From positions 1 to 8,986 of the forward strand of contig JAKJAB010000126.1 of the NCBI GenBank assembly GCA_022707725.1: 8,986 bases of DNA, in the 5' to 3' direction. Shown piece after piece: positions 1-5,437 of the stretch. Position 1 is the stretch's first letter. Every line of letters starts with the position of its first letter. The notes beneath the pieces are model-generated. The model made no database searches and was not told the DNA's origin. It saw only the letters and a list, made by a program, of their open reading frames with translations. The translations under genes and the position numbers were made by a program. This DNA comes from Chloroflexota bacterium. Lineage in GTDB: Bacteria > Chloroflexota > Anaerolineae > B4-G1 > SLSP01.

Positions 1-680
1 TTCGCCCTGCTCGGCGGCGTGGCGACGGCGGAACAGGCGCGCGCCATCGTCACGGCGGCGGATCGCGACCTCTACACGGAAGCGATGGGCGGCTACCGGC
101 TCAACACGGACTTCGGGGACGTGCTGCTCAACCTGGGACGCTGCTTCGGCTACGCCTACGGCCACAAGGAAAACGGCGCGATGTTCAGCCACATGGCCGT
201 GATGTACGCCAACGCGCTCTACCGGCGCGGCCTGGTCCACGCGGGCTACAAAGCTGTGACTTCGCCGTCAGCCGGATGTACCCCGGCATCCCCGAGTACG
301 TCAATCCACGCGGGCGGGGAATGTACCCGTACCTGACCGGCTCCGCGAGTTGGTACCTGCTCACGATGGTCAACGAGGTTTTCGGCGTCGAAGGCTGTTT
401 AGGCGACCTGCTCTTAGACCCGAAGTTGGTGCGCGAGCAGTTCGACGCCCAAGGGGACGCGGCAATCCTCACCCTGTTCGCCGGCCGGCAACTGCGCATC
501 GTCTACCACAACCCGGCGCGATTGGACTACGGCGATTATGGCATCGAAGCCGTCACCTTGAACGGTGAACCTGTCGCGCTCGAACGCCGTGACGGGACCG
601 CGCGGTTGCCGCGCGCGGCGCTCCTGGCGTTGGCGGAGGGGCAAACGCACACCGTAGACGCGCATCTGGTCGCGCGTTGA
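1..680 (+). pseudogene. 3' end of a GH94/GH36-type glycoside phosphorylase gene, frameshifted
   Basis: The reading frame entering at base 1 encodes a segment with GGYRLNTDF, NLGRCFGYAYGHKENGAMFSH and MYANALYRRG, then loses the family match near base 252. The match resumes one frame over (third frame) from about 252 with SRMYPGIPEY, NPRGRGMYPYLTGSASW (TGSASW at 336-353), EVFGVEG, LLLDPKL and the terminal beta-sandwich strand VYHNPARLDYGDYGI, ending at TGA 678-680. These are hallmarks of the C-terminal barrel and tail of cellobiose/chitobiose-phosphorylase-like proteins. In characterised GH94 enzymes the His after the KENG segment and the Thr-Gly of TGSASW contact phosphate, and both are kept. 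Switching frame requires a net loss of one base (or 3n+1), and comparison with the usual GYKVLxxLY-type linker suggests a few residues are missing there. It may be a real mutation or an assembly error. It converges on the operon and appears unrelated to histidine synthesis. Family assignment is secure; substrate is unknown. Confidence 0.8.
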
Positions 681-692
681 TTTTAACAAAAA

Positions 693-787
693 CTCAGTAG
701 ATCGAAATTTAGGCTTGTAGTAACGGCTTCAGCCGTCCAAGAGACCGCTAAAGCGGTTACTACGAACCCAATTTGTGATCTACTGAG
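693..787. repeat. 95-bp nested palindrome between convergent genes
   Basis: Outer arms CTCAGTAGATC (693-703) and GATCTACTGAG (777-787) are an 11-bp perfect inverted repeat. Inside are GTAGTAAC (717-724) and GTTACTAC (756-763), and within these two mini-hairpins, ACGGCT-TC-AGCCGT (723-736) and ACCGCT-AA-AGCGGT (744-757). This could fold as a cruciform or branched RNA. It sits between the stop of the GH94 remnant (680) and that of the HAD gene (810), so it could stop transcription from both sides, but there is no clean hairpin plus T-run. The mini-hairpin core is shared with the element at 2542-2636, which suggests a REP/MITE-like dispersed repeat. Confidence 0.65.
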
Positions 788-809
788 ACTTTTGTAGTCT
801 GGCTCCGGC

Positions 810-1994
810 TTACAGCGCGCGTTGTAACGCCGCCGCTGCCGCATCGTTGACCGAACGATACGTTGGGATATCCTGCGCCGCCATCGCCTCGGCCTTTGCG
901 CCCATCGCCGGAGTGACGCCGTAGGGCTGCCAGCGAATATCCACGCCGGCGGCCTGCAATAGTTCCACCGCGCCGCGCGCGCCGCGCATCCCGCTGACCG
1001 TGTCTTCGAAGACGTGCACCGTGGTCGCGCCCAGGTCTGCCAACGGCCCGCGCAGTTCGCCCGTGGTGTGGAAATGCCACGCAGCTTCCAGCGCCGCCGT
1101 TTCTGGCCCCACCGCCGCGCCAATCGCCGCCAACGCCTGCGCCGGTGAGGGTTTCACCAGTTGCGCCGCCAGCCCCCCATACCGCGCTGCCAGCCACTGC
1201 AATCGTCCCAGGCCAATGAGCGGCCACCCTTCCAACCCTACCAACGTCTGCGCGAGTTCCGCTTCCGGGGAATAACCGTTCGCCGGTGCGTCGATTCCTC
1301 TCGGGGGGAGGCTGGGACGGGCGGTGTAAATCACCGGATAGATGCGCCCTGCGTCCGCTGCGTCACGCAAGCGCGCGGCGGTTTCCGGCGACAGATCCGC
1401 CACGTCATACTCCAGCAGGTAAGGCTGCGCCTCGAAGTGCGGCGCAGCGCCGTAAGTTTCCGCCACGCCCGCGCTGCCAATGACAAGGTGCTGAAAATAC
1501 TGTGTGATCGGCGCGCGGTCGAAGTGATGTGTGTCGTCGAGTAAGGCAGCGAGAATCGCGCCGACAGCCTCGCGCTGCGCTTCGGGCAAAGACTGCGCCT
1601 CATCCCATAGCACCGCTCGCACCGCATGGCTGGTCTCCTTGAATTCAGGTCTGCGCGCTCCAACCCGCGCCACGAGCGCCAGATAATCAGGATGTGGCAA
1701 TGCAAGCGGGCGCGCCGCCAGCGCATCCAGCACGTCATCCCAGCGTGACGGCAATACCAATGGCGGCTCGCGGCGTAGACGTTCGATGAGCAACGTCAGG
1801 ATGTACGCCGGGGCGGAGTCCCACTCGGAGGTCAGGCCGTGCGCTTCTCCGGCGCGGACTTCGTCTTCGGTGGGGACGGGATCACCCACGCCCAGCCGCC
1901 GGGCGAAGTGCGCCACGGTGTCCTGCAACGCGCGCAAATAGCCGTGCGCCTCGACGAGCACGCCGTCCACGTCGAAAAGGAACAAGTGTTTCAT
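810..1994 (-). CDS. HAD-superfamily hydrolase, large cap; possible histidinol-phosphate phosphatase
   Basis: This 394-aa protein opens with FLFDVDGVLV, HAD motif I, with nucleophile Asp8 and acid/base Asp10. Motif II is the Thr of YTARPS (about residue 224), motif III the Lys of VKPSP (281), and motif IV the acidic pair in VFEDTVSGMRGA (Glu330-Asp331). The complete set argues for an active phosphatase. Between motifs I and II lie about 200 residues, an unusually large insertion of mostly helical character, so this is not a textbook small HAD phosphatase. Its ATG overlaps the hisE stop as ATGA (1991-1994), implying translational coupling and a role linked to the operon. Histidinol-phosphate phosphatase is otherwise unaccounted for in the window, and HAD-type enzymes do this step in some bacteria (the HisB-N domain family). 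The function here is inferred from context only; phosphoglycolate-type or other phosphatase activity is equally compatible. Confidence 0.8.
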   Translation of the reverse strand: MKHLFLFDVDGVLVEAHGYLRALQDTVAHFARRLGVGDPVPTEDEVRAGEAHGLTSEWDSAPAYILTLLIERLRREPPLVLPSRWDDVLDALAARPLALPHPDYLALVARVGARRPEFKETSHAVRAVLWDEAQSLPEAQREAVGAILAALLDDTHHFDRAPITQYFQHLVIGSAGVAETYGAAPHFEAQPYLLEYDVADLSPETAARLRDAADAGRIYPVIYTARPSLPPRGIDAPANGYSPEAELAQTLVGLEGWPLIGLGRLQWLAARYGGLAAQLVKPSPAQALAAIGAAVGPETAALEAAWHFHTTGELRGPLADLGATTVHVFEDTVSGMRGARGAVELLQAAGVDIRWQPYGVTPAMGAKAEAMAAQDIPTYRSVNDAAAAALQRAL

Positions 1995-2269
1995 CGCCGC
2001 CGCCTTGCCAGTTCGGCGCGCACGGCATCCAATGTCAGGCTGCGCGCGGCCAACGCAACCAGCAAGTGGTAAATCAAGTCGGCGGCTTCCGAAACCAGGC
2101 GCTCGTCGCTCTGGCCCTTGCCCGCCAACACCACTTCGATGGCCTCCTCGCCCACTTTTTTGAGCGCCTCGTCCAGATTCGTGAGCAAGGTCACCGTGTA
2201 CGAACCCGGCGTGGGGTTCGCCTTGCGATCCAAAATTACAGCGAAAAGTTCGTCGAAAATGTCATTCAT
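1991..2269 (-). CDS. hisE: phosphoribosyl-ATP pyrophosphohydrolase
   Basis: HisE removes pyrophosphate from phosphoribosyl-ATP to give phosphoribosyl-AMP, the second step of histidine synthesis, in the cytosol. The 92-aa product has the usual HisE length and signature: SYTVTLL near residue 23, KKVGEEAIEVV at 37-47 and EAADLIYHLL at 61-70. The acidic EExxE (41-45) and ExxD (61-64) positions correspond to the Mg-binding helices of the MazG-like all-alpha NTP pyrophosphatase fold. The ATG at 2269 was chosen because it starts directly before the conserved domain and has GAGGGG six bases upstream; the in-frame extension to 2407 runs into the repeat-rich spacer and does not look like protein. In many bacteria HisE is fused to HisI; here they are separate and 377 bp apart. 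The stop overlaps the start of the HAD gene. Confidence 0.95.
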   Translation of the reverse strand: MNDIFDELFAVILDRKANPTPGSYTVTLLTNLDEALKKVGEEAIEVVLAGKGQSDERLVSEAADLIYHLLVALAARSLTLDAVRAELARRRR

Positions 2270-2279
2270 TTCAATCCCC

Positions 2280-2305
2280 TCATAGAAAATGATCGCAGGT
2301 GTCAA
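2280..2305 (-). promoter_or_regulatory. possible secondary promoter for hisE
   Basis: Read on the minus strand, a perfect TTGACA (2305-2300) is followed 15 bases later by TATGAG, a weak -10-like hexamer overlapping the hisE ribosome binding site. The spacer is shorter than the ideal 17 and a start from here would leave almost no leader. The position makes sense, because hisE is cut off from hisI by a long structured spacer, but support is only motif-level. Confidence 0.2.
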
Positions 2306-2343
2306 GAAACAGGGAAACAAGCTGTGACTTGACGTTACTGGCA

Positions 2344-2517
2344 CTTTAGTTTCCGGTAAAATCATTGAGCCGCCACATATTGGGATTATGTCATGCTTGG
2401 ACGCCATATGTGGGGGTTATCACTTTTTTTCCAATTTGACGCAACCGCTACATATAGCGGTTGCATGATCAGTCACCCCCATATATGGTATCGAGCCAAA
2501 TTTACCGGAAACTAAAG
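2344..2517. repeat. 174-bp nested inverted repeat, MITE-like
   Basis: The terminal arms CTTTAGTTTCCGGTAAA (2344-2360) and TTTACCGGAAACTAAAG (2501-2517) are perfectly inverted over 17 bp. A second pair, CCATATGTGGGGGT (2404-2417) and ACCCCCATATATGG (2475-2488), matches at 13 of 14. A third, CCACATAT (2373-2380), can pair instead with ATATGTGG (2406-2413). At the centre GCAACCGCTA-CATA-TAGCGGTTGC (2441-2464) forms a perfect 10-bp stem with a four-base loop. The left half also carries two degenerate direct copies of the CCATATRTGGGGG motif. No coding potential and no obvious target-site duplication were seen. Symmetry and size fit a non-autonomous transposable element; a structured RNA or protein-binding array is also possible. 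Confidence 0.7.
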
Positions 2518-2541
2518 CTTAATGAAGTTTTAAAATTAGTT

Positions 2542-2636
2542 CGGTAATGGGTATACCGGCTTTTGACCGGCTGAAGGCCGGTGTGTACGTGTGTACGCCG
2601 GCTTCAGCCGGTTTTCTCCGGCGCTTTCAATTACCG
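2542..2636. repeat. 95-bp palindromic element with paired GC-rich mini-hairpins
   Basis: Outer arms CGGTAAT (2542-2548) and ATTACCG (2630-2636) enclose a strong inverted repeat ACCGGCTGAAG (2566-2576) / CTTCAGCCGGT (2602-2612). Each half can also fold alone: ACCGGC-TGAAG-GCCGGT (2566-2582) and CCGGCT-TC-AGCCGG (2598-2611). The centre has GTAC twice around GTGT. The organisation and the CGGCTTCAGCCG core match the element at 693-787, which spans the same 95 bp between its outer arms. It lies just after the hisI stop (2647, minus strand), so its RNA could stabilise or terminate the upstream message. Confidence 0.6.
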
Positions 2637-2646
2637 GATTATTTTC

Positions 2647-2982
2647 TTAACTTTCATAAAGACCTGTCGGGTTTAGTCTACGATAGAAACAACTCCGCTC
2701 CCCCGTGTGGCACGCCGGTCCCGCCGGGTCCACTTTGAGCAATAGCACATCCGCGTCGCAGTCCACCCGGATCTCCCGCACACGCTGCACGTTGCCCGAC
2801 GTCGCCCCCTTGTGCCAGAGTTCTTGGCGGCTGCGGCTCCAAAAGTGCGCCTCGCCCGTCTCCTGCGTCAGCCGCAATGCCTCGGCGTTCATCCAGGCCA
2901 CCATCAACACCTCGCCCGTCATCGCATCCTGCACCACCGCGGGGATCAGACCGCGCTCATCGAATATCAGCTCTGGCCTCAT
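2647..2982 (-). CDS. hisI: phosphoribosyl-AMP cyclohydrolase
   Basis: HisI opens the adenine ring of phosphoribosyl-AMP to form ProFAR, the third pathway step, using Zn and Mg. The 111-aa protein contains the complete signature: HFWSRSRQELWHKGATSGN at about 46-64, the Mg-binding DCDAD at 74-78, and the Zn-ligand block GPACHTGERSCFYR with Cys91, His92 and Cys98 (the third ligand set in the family is Cys75). All key residues are present and length is normal for a stand-alone HisI. The ATG at 2982 has a strong AGGAGG a few bases upstream. Upstream, an inverted array of CAACGGATT units separates it from hisF; downstream, its usual partner hisE is 377 bp away behind two palindromic elements. Confidence 0.96.
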   Translation of the reverse strand: MRPELIFDERGLIPAVVQDAMTGEVLMVAWMNAEALRLTQETGEAHFWSRSRQELWHKGATSGNVQRVREIRVDCDADVLLLKVDPAGPACHTGERSCFYRRLNPTGLYES

Positions 2983-3000
2983 CGCTCCTCCTATAAAAAT

Positions 3001-3070
3001 CTCAACGGATTCAACGGATCAAACGAAGATTTTTTCCGCTGAACCCGTTCAATCCGTTCAATCCGTTGAG
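3001..3070. repeat. inverted arrays of a CAACGGATT 9-mer, hisF/hisI spacer
   Basis: Two units of CAACGGATT/C run at 3003-3020 in one direction. Facing them are four increasingly degenerate inverse units at 3033-3068 ending in AATCCGTTC and AATCCGTTG. The outer 20 bases of each arm match at 18 positions as a stem (3001-3020 with 3051-3070). The array fills nearly the whole spacer between the hisF stop (3076) and the hisI ribosome binding site, so the mRNA hairpin would sit just before hisI. Confidence 0.8.
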
Positions 3071-3075
3071 GAAGA

Positions 3076-3834
3076 TCAGCTTCGCACCACGATTCCCTGC
3101 GTCGCCAGATACGCCTTCAAATCCCGGATGTCCAGCACCTTGTCGTGGAACAGCGAAGCCGCGAGCGCCGCGTCGGCTTTGCCCGCGGTGAGAACTTCAG
3201 CGAAGTGCGCCGGCGTCCCCGCGCCGCCGCTGGCGATGACGGGAATGGGGACGGCTTCGGCGACGGCGCGCGTGAGCGCCACGTCGTACCCGGCGAGCGT
3301 GCCGTCGGCGTCCATGCTGGTGAGCAGGATTTCGCCTGCGCCCAGTTCCGCGCCGCGCGCGCACCACTCGACGGCGTCTAACCCCGTGGGAACCCGTCCG
3401 CCGTTGACGTAGACCTCCCAACCGCCCGCGTTGCGGCGCTTGGCGTCCACCGCCAACACGATACACCGGCTGCCGAACCGCTCCGCGCCCTGCGCGAGGA
3501 TTTCTGGCGAGCGCACCGCCGCCGAATTGATGCTGACCTTGTCGGCCCCGGCGAGCAACAGCGCCCGCGCATCGTCAATCGTGCGCACACCGCCGCCAAC
3601 CGTGAACGGGATACGCACTTCCAGGGCAACCTGGCGCACGAGCTGCACTATCGTCTCGCGCCCCTCGTGAGTAGCGGCGATGTCGAGGAATACCACCTCA
3701 TCGGCCCCTTGCGCGCTGTAGACCCGCGCCTGTTCTACCGGGTCGCCGGCATCGCGCAGGTTGACAAAGTTCACGCCCTTGACAACGCGCCCCGCTTTCA
3801 CGTCCAGACAGGGAATAATTCGTTTGGCTAACAT
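3076..3834 (-). CDS. hisF: imidazole glycerol phosphate synthase, cyclase subunit
   Basis: HisF joins ammonia to PRFAR and cleaves it to imidazole glycerol phosphate and AICAR. It normally works with the glutaminase HisH, which passes ammonia through the HisF barrel. The 252-aa (beta/alpha)8 protein has RIIPCLDVKAGRVVKG at its start with catalytic Asp11, VGGGVR at 79-84 (phosphate site), the second catalytic Asp130 in LAVDAKR, LLTSMDADGT at 170-179 and VIASGGAG at 199-206. It is full length and looks functional. The ATG at 3834 was chosen over an adjacent TTG at 3837 because GGAGGG is then better spaced. It follows hisA by 37 bp. With hisH absent nearby, this subunit either partners with a HisH encoded elsewhere or uses free ammonia; the sequence does not decide. 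Confidence 0.97.
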   Translation of the reverse strand: MLAKRIIPCLDVKAGRVVKGVNFVNLRDAGDPVEQARVYSAQGADEVVFLDIAATHEGRETIVQLVRQVALEVRIPFTVGGGVRTIDDARALLLAGADKVSINSAAVRSPEILAQGAERFGSRCIVLAVDAKRRNAGGWEVYVNGGRVPTGLDAVEWCARGAELGAGEILLTSMDADGTLAGYDVALTRAVAEAVPIPVIASGGAGTPAHFAEVLTAGKADAALAASLFHDKVLDIRDLKAYLATQGIVVRS

Positions 3835-3850
3835 CAACCCTCCATACAGA

Positions 3851-3868
3851 GACCGCCCGAGCGCGGTC
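3851..3868. repeat. short hairpin in the hisA/hisF spacer
   Basis: GACCGC (3851-3856) and GCGGTC (3863-3868) form a 6-bp stem with a six-base loop in the 37-bp spacer. There is no T-run, so it is not a convincing terminator. This spacer is the only inter-gene gap from hisG to hisI without a 9-mer array. Confidence 0.3.
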
Positions 3869-3871
3869 GAG

Positions 3872-4609
3872 TTAAACTTTCAACGCCGCTTCCAGAGAGA
3901 TCTGTCCCTCGTACAACGCGCGCCCGATAATAACGCCGCGCAGACGCGGTTCGCCGCGCAATCCAGCAGATTTCACGCGCTGCACGTCCTCAAGCGTGGC
4001 GACGCCGCCGGAAGCGATTACGTCCAAGCCGGTCGCCTGGGCCAGCGCCGCTGTCGCTTCCACGTTGACGCCGCTGCCCATTCCATCACGGGCAATGTCG
4101 GTGAAGATGAGCCAGCGCCCCCCCAGCGCCGCCCACTGTTGCGCCAATTCGAGCGCGGTCAGAGGGGCGGCTTCACGCCAGCCGCGCGTGCGGACGTAGC
4201 CATCCCGCGCGTCGATGCCGACCGCCAGCCGTTCCGGCCCGAAATCCGCCAACGCCCGTTCGACCATCGCCGGGTTCTCCACCGCCGCCGTCCCCAACAC
4301 CACGCGCGCCACGCCCATATCCAGCACACGGCGCACCGTTTCCGAATCGCGCACGCCGCCGCCGAACTGCACCTGCACCCCCGCCGTGAGGATGCGCGCC
4401 AGCGCCGTGACGTTTTTACGCCCCCCCTCGCCGAACGCGCCGTCAAGGTTGACGACGTGCAGCCACGTCGCCCCGGCCGCCTGCCAGCGGCGCGTTACGG
4501 CCAAAGGCTGTGTGTCATAGGCCGTCTCGCGGTCGGGGTCGCCCTGCGCCAGCCGCACCACGCGCCCCCCGCGCAGATCAATGGCCGGATAGATTGTGAA
4601 ATCGTTCAT
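3872..4609 (-). CDS. hisA: ProFAR isomerase (phosphoribosylformimino-AICAR isomerase)
   Basis: HisA catalyses the Amadori rearrangement of ProFAR to PRFAR, the fourth step. The 245-aa product is a (beta/alpha)8 barrel of normal length: YPAIDLRGGRVVRL carries catalytic Asp11, FGGGVR (82-87) and IASGGVA (199-205) are the phosphate-binding loops, VGIDARDG contains Asp133, and FTDIARDGMGSG (169-180) contains the second catalytic acid region. The end VIIGRALYEGQISLEAAL is typical. Start at 4609 fits the conserved N-terminus and has GGGAGG just upstream; the longer frame to 4672 runs into repeat sequence. Dual HisA/TrpF (PriA) activity, known from Actinobacteria, cannot be excluded, but nothing specific supports it. 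It follows hisB by 165 bp, the place where hisH often lies. Confidence 0.97.
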   Translation of the reverse strand: MNDFTIYPAIDLRGGRVVRLAQGDPDRETAYDTQPLAVTRRWQAAGATWLHVVNLDGAFGEGGRKNVTALARILTAGVQVQFGGGVRDSETVRRVLDMGVARVVLGTAAVENPAMVERALADFGPERLAVGIDARDGYVRTRGWREAAPLTALELAQQWAALGGRWLIFTDIARDGMGSGVNVEATAALAQATGLDVIASGGVATLEDVQRVKSAGLRGEPRLRGVIIGRALYEGQISLEAALKV

Positions 4610-4635
4610 ACTTCGCCCTCCCTCAGAAAAACAAA

Positions 4636-4697
4636 CCGCTAATCTCGCAAACCTACACGAATCTTTTAACATTAGCGGCGATTCGCGTGATTCGCGG
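4636..4697. repeat. degenerate inverted 9-mer arrays (GATTCGCGN), hisB/hisA spacer
   Basis: One arm has ATTAGCGGC, GATTCGCGT and GATTCGCGG (4671-4697), three 9-base units. The other has CCGCTAATC, TCGCAAACC and ACACGAATC (4636-4663), which read as the same unit inverted with one extra base. CCGCTAAT (4636-4643) and ATTAGCGG (4671-4678) pair perfectly over 8 bp. Same design as the other spacers with a different unit, apparently more decayed. Confidence 0.55.
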
Positions 4698-4778
4698 TTA
4701 GAATTTCCCTACAAAATTGCGAAAAATGTGCAAGCCGACGTGCTGGCTTTTCTCTTCCGTTGAATCCGTTGAGGTCAT
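4698..4778 (-). other. 26-codon ORF overlapping the hisB stop (ATGA)
   Basis: An ATG at 4778-4776 overlaps the hisB TGA as ATGA and opens a 26-residue frame (MTSTDSTEEKSQHVGLHIF, then RNFVGKF) ending at TAA 4700-4698. The first residues are encoded by two CAACGGATT-type units. It resembles no family I recognise and has no HisH signature. Coupled translation is possible, but a chance frame through repeat sequence is more likely. Confidence 0.15.
4754..4771. repeat. solo arm of the CAACGGATT 9-mer array after hisB
   Basis: Two units, CTTCCGTTG and AATCCGTTG, lie directly downstream of the hisB stop (minus strand). They are nearly the same as the right arm of the hisC/hisB hairpin (5404-5421), but here no opposing arm is seen. 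It looks like half of an element, next to the different array at 4636-4697. Confidence 0.6.
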
Positions 4779-5362
4779 ATCATTCCCTTCGTCGACGGGA
4801 CGCGATCTGCCCGGCGGGGATCGCGTTGCGTGGCAGCATCGAGGGCGCGCGCAAGCGCCTTGAAGAGCGCCTCGGTTTTGTGATGATCGTCGCGCCCGTA
4901 GAGCACGCGGGCGTGGACGTTGGCGCGCGCAGTCACGGCGAAGGATTCGAAGAAATGCTCCCACAGCGTAGCCGGGATGCCGCCGACTTCGGGCGCGGTC
5001 CACGTCACATCCACCACCGCGTAGGGCCGTCCGGACAAATCCACGGCGACAAACGCCAGCGTTTCGTCCATCGGCGCGTAGGCGTGCGCTATGCGCGCGA
5101 TGCCTTTACGGTCGCCGAGCGCCTGATCGAACACGCTCCCCAACACCAGCGCCACATCCTCGACGGTGTGGTGCGCGTCCACGTGCAAATCGCCCTCCGC
5201 GCGCACCGTCAAATCGAACAGCCCGTGCGCTGCGATCTGCGTCAGCATATGATCGAGAAATCCCAGGCCCGTGGCAATGTCGTATCCCCCGCCGCCGTCC
5301 AAATTCAGACTGATCTCGATTTTCGTTTCCTGCGTCTCACGTTTAATCGTACTTCCACGCAT
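4775..5362 (-). CDS. hisB: imidazoleglycerol-phosphate dehydratase
   Basis: This enzyme dehydrates imidazole glycerol phosphate to imidazole acetol phosphate, the sixth step, with Mn-bound histidines. The 195-aa protein is the stand-alone dehydratase, without the N-terminal phosphatase domain found in enterobacterial HisB. Visible motifs: GFLDHML (His38), the paired metal motifs DAHHTVED (His64, His65, Glu68) and GRDDHHKTEALFKALARAL (His160, His161, Glu164), EHFFESFA with His136, and the terminal VPSTKG. All expected metal ligands are present. The ATG at 5362 has an excellent AGGAGGTGAC upstream. Since no phosphatase is fused, histidinol phosphate must be hydrolysed by another protein. It is preceded by the inverted CAACGGAT hairpin. 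Confidence 0.97.
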   Translation of the reverse strand: MRGSTIKRETQETKIEISLNLDGGGGYDIATGLGFLDHMLTQIAAHGLFDLTVRAEGDLHVDAHHTVEDVALVLGSVFDQALGDRKGIARIAHAYAPMDETLAFVAVDLSGRPYAVVDVTWTAPEVGGIPATLWEHFFESFAVTARANVHARVLYGRDDHHKTEALFKALARALDAATQRDPRRADRVPSTKGMI

Positions 5363-5380
5363 GTCACCTCCTCGAAATTT

Positions 5381-5423
5381 CTCAACGGATATAAACGGAT
5401 TATTTTCCGTTGAATCCGTTGAG
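5381..5423. repeat. inverted CAACGGAT 9-mer hairpin, hisC/hisB spacer
   Basis: CTCAACGGAT (5381-5390) pairs perfectly with ATCCGTTGAG (5414-5423). Inside, a second degenerate unit on each side (TAAACGGAT 5392-5400; TTTCCGTTG 5404-5412) continues the stem imperfectly. It has the same unit and arm ends as 3001-3070 but is shorter. It lies between the hisC stop (5438) and the hisB ribosome binding site. Confidence 0.75.
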
Positions 5424-5437
5424 AAAAAGTTTGCTTC

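Noticed and set aside
2270..2407. N-terminal extension of hisE by 46 residues
   Set aside because: It runs through the spacer into the palindromic element, shows no HisE homology, and a good ribosome binding site precedes the ATG at 2269.
3835..3837. TTG as hisF start
   Set aside because: The ribosome binding site would be almost touching it; the adjacent ATG at 3834 fits the family N-terminus.
3851..3868. Intrinsic terminator between hisA and hisF
   Set aside because: A 6-bp stem without a T-run, and the operon continues directly into hisF.
3872..4609. Bifunctional PriA (HisA/TrpF)
   Set aside because: No residue pattern seen that clearly separates it from ordinary HisA, and trp context is absent.
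3761..4642. Long open frames on the plus strand opposite hisA and other his genes
   Set aside because: They are antisense shadows in high-GC sequence; the minus strand encodes complete, motif-bearing His enzymes there.
4610..4774. Remnant of hisH
   Set aside because: No frame contains the DYGMGN-type start, the glutaminase Cys motif or other HisH segments.
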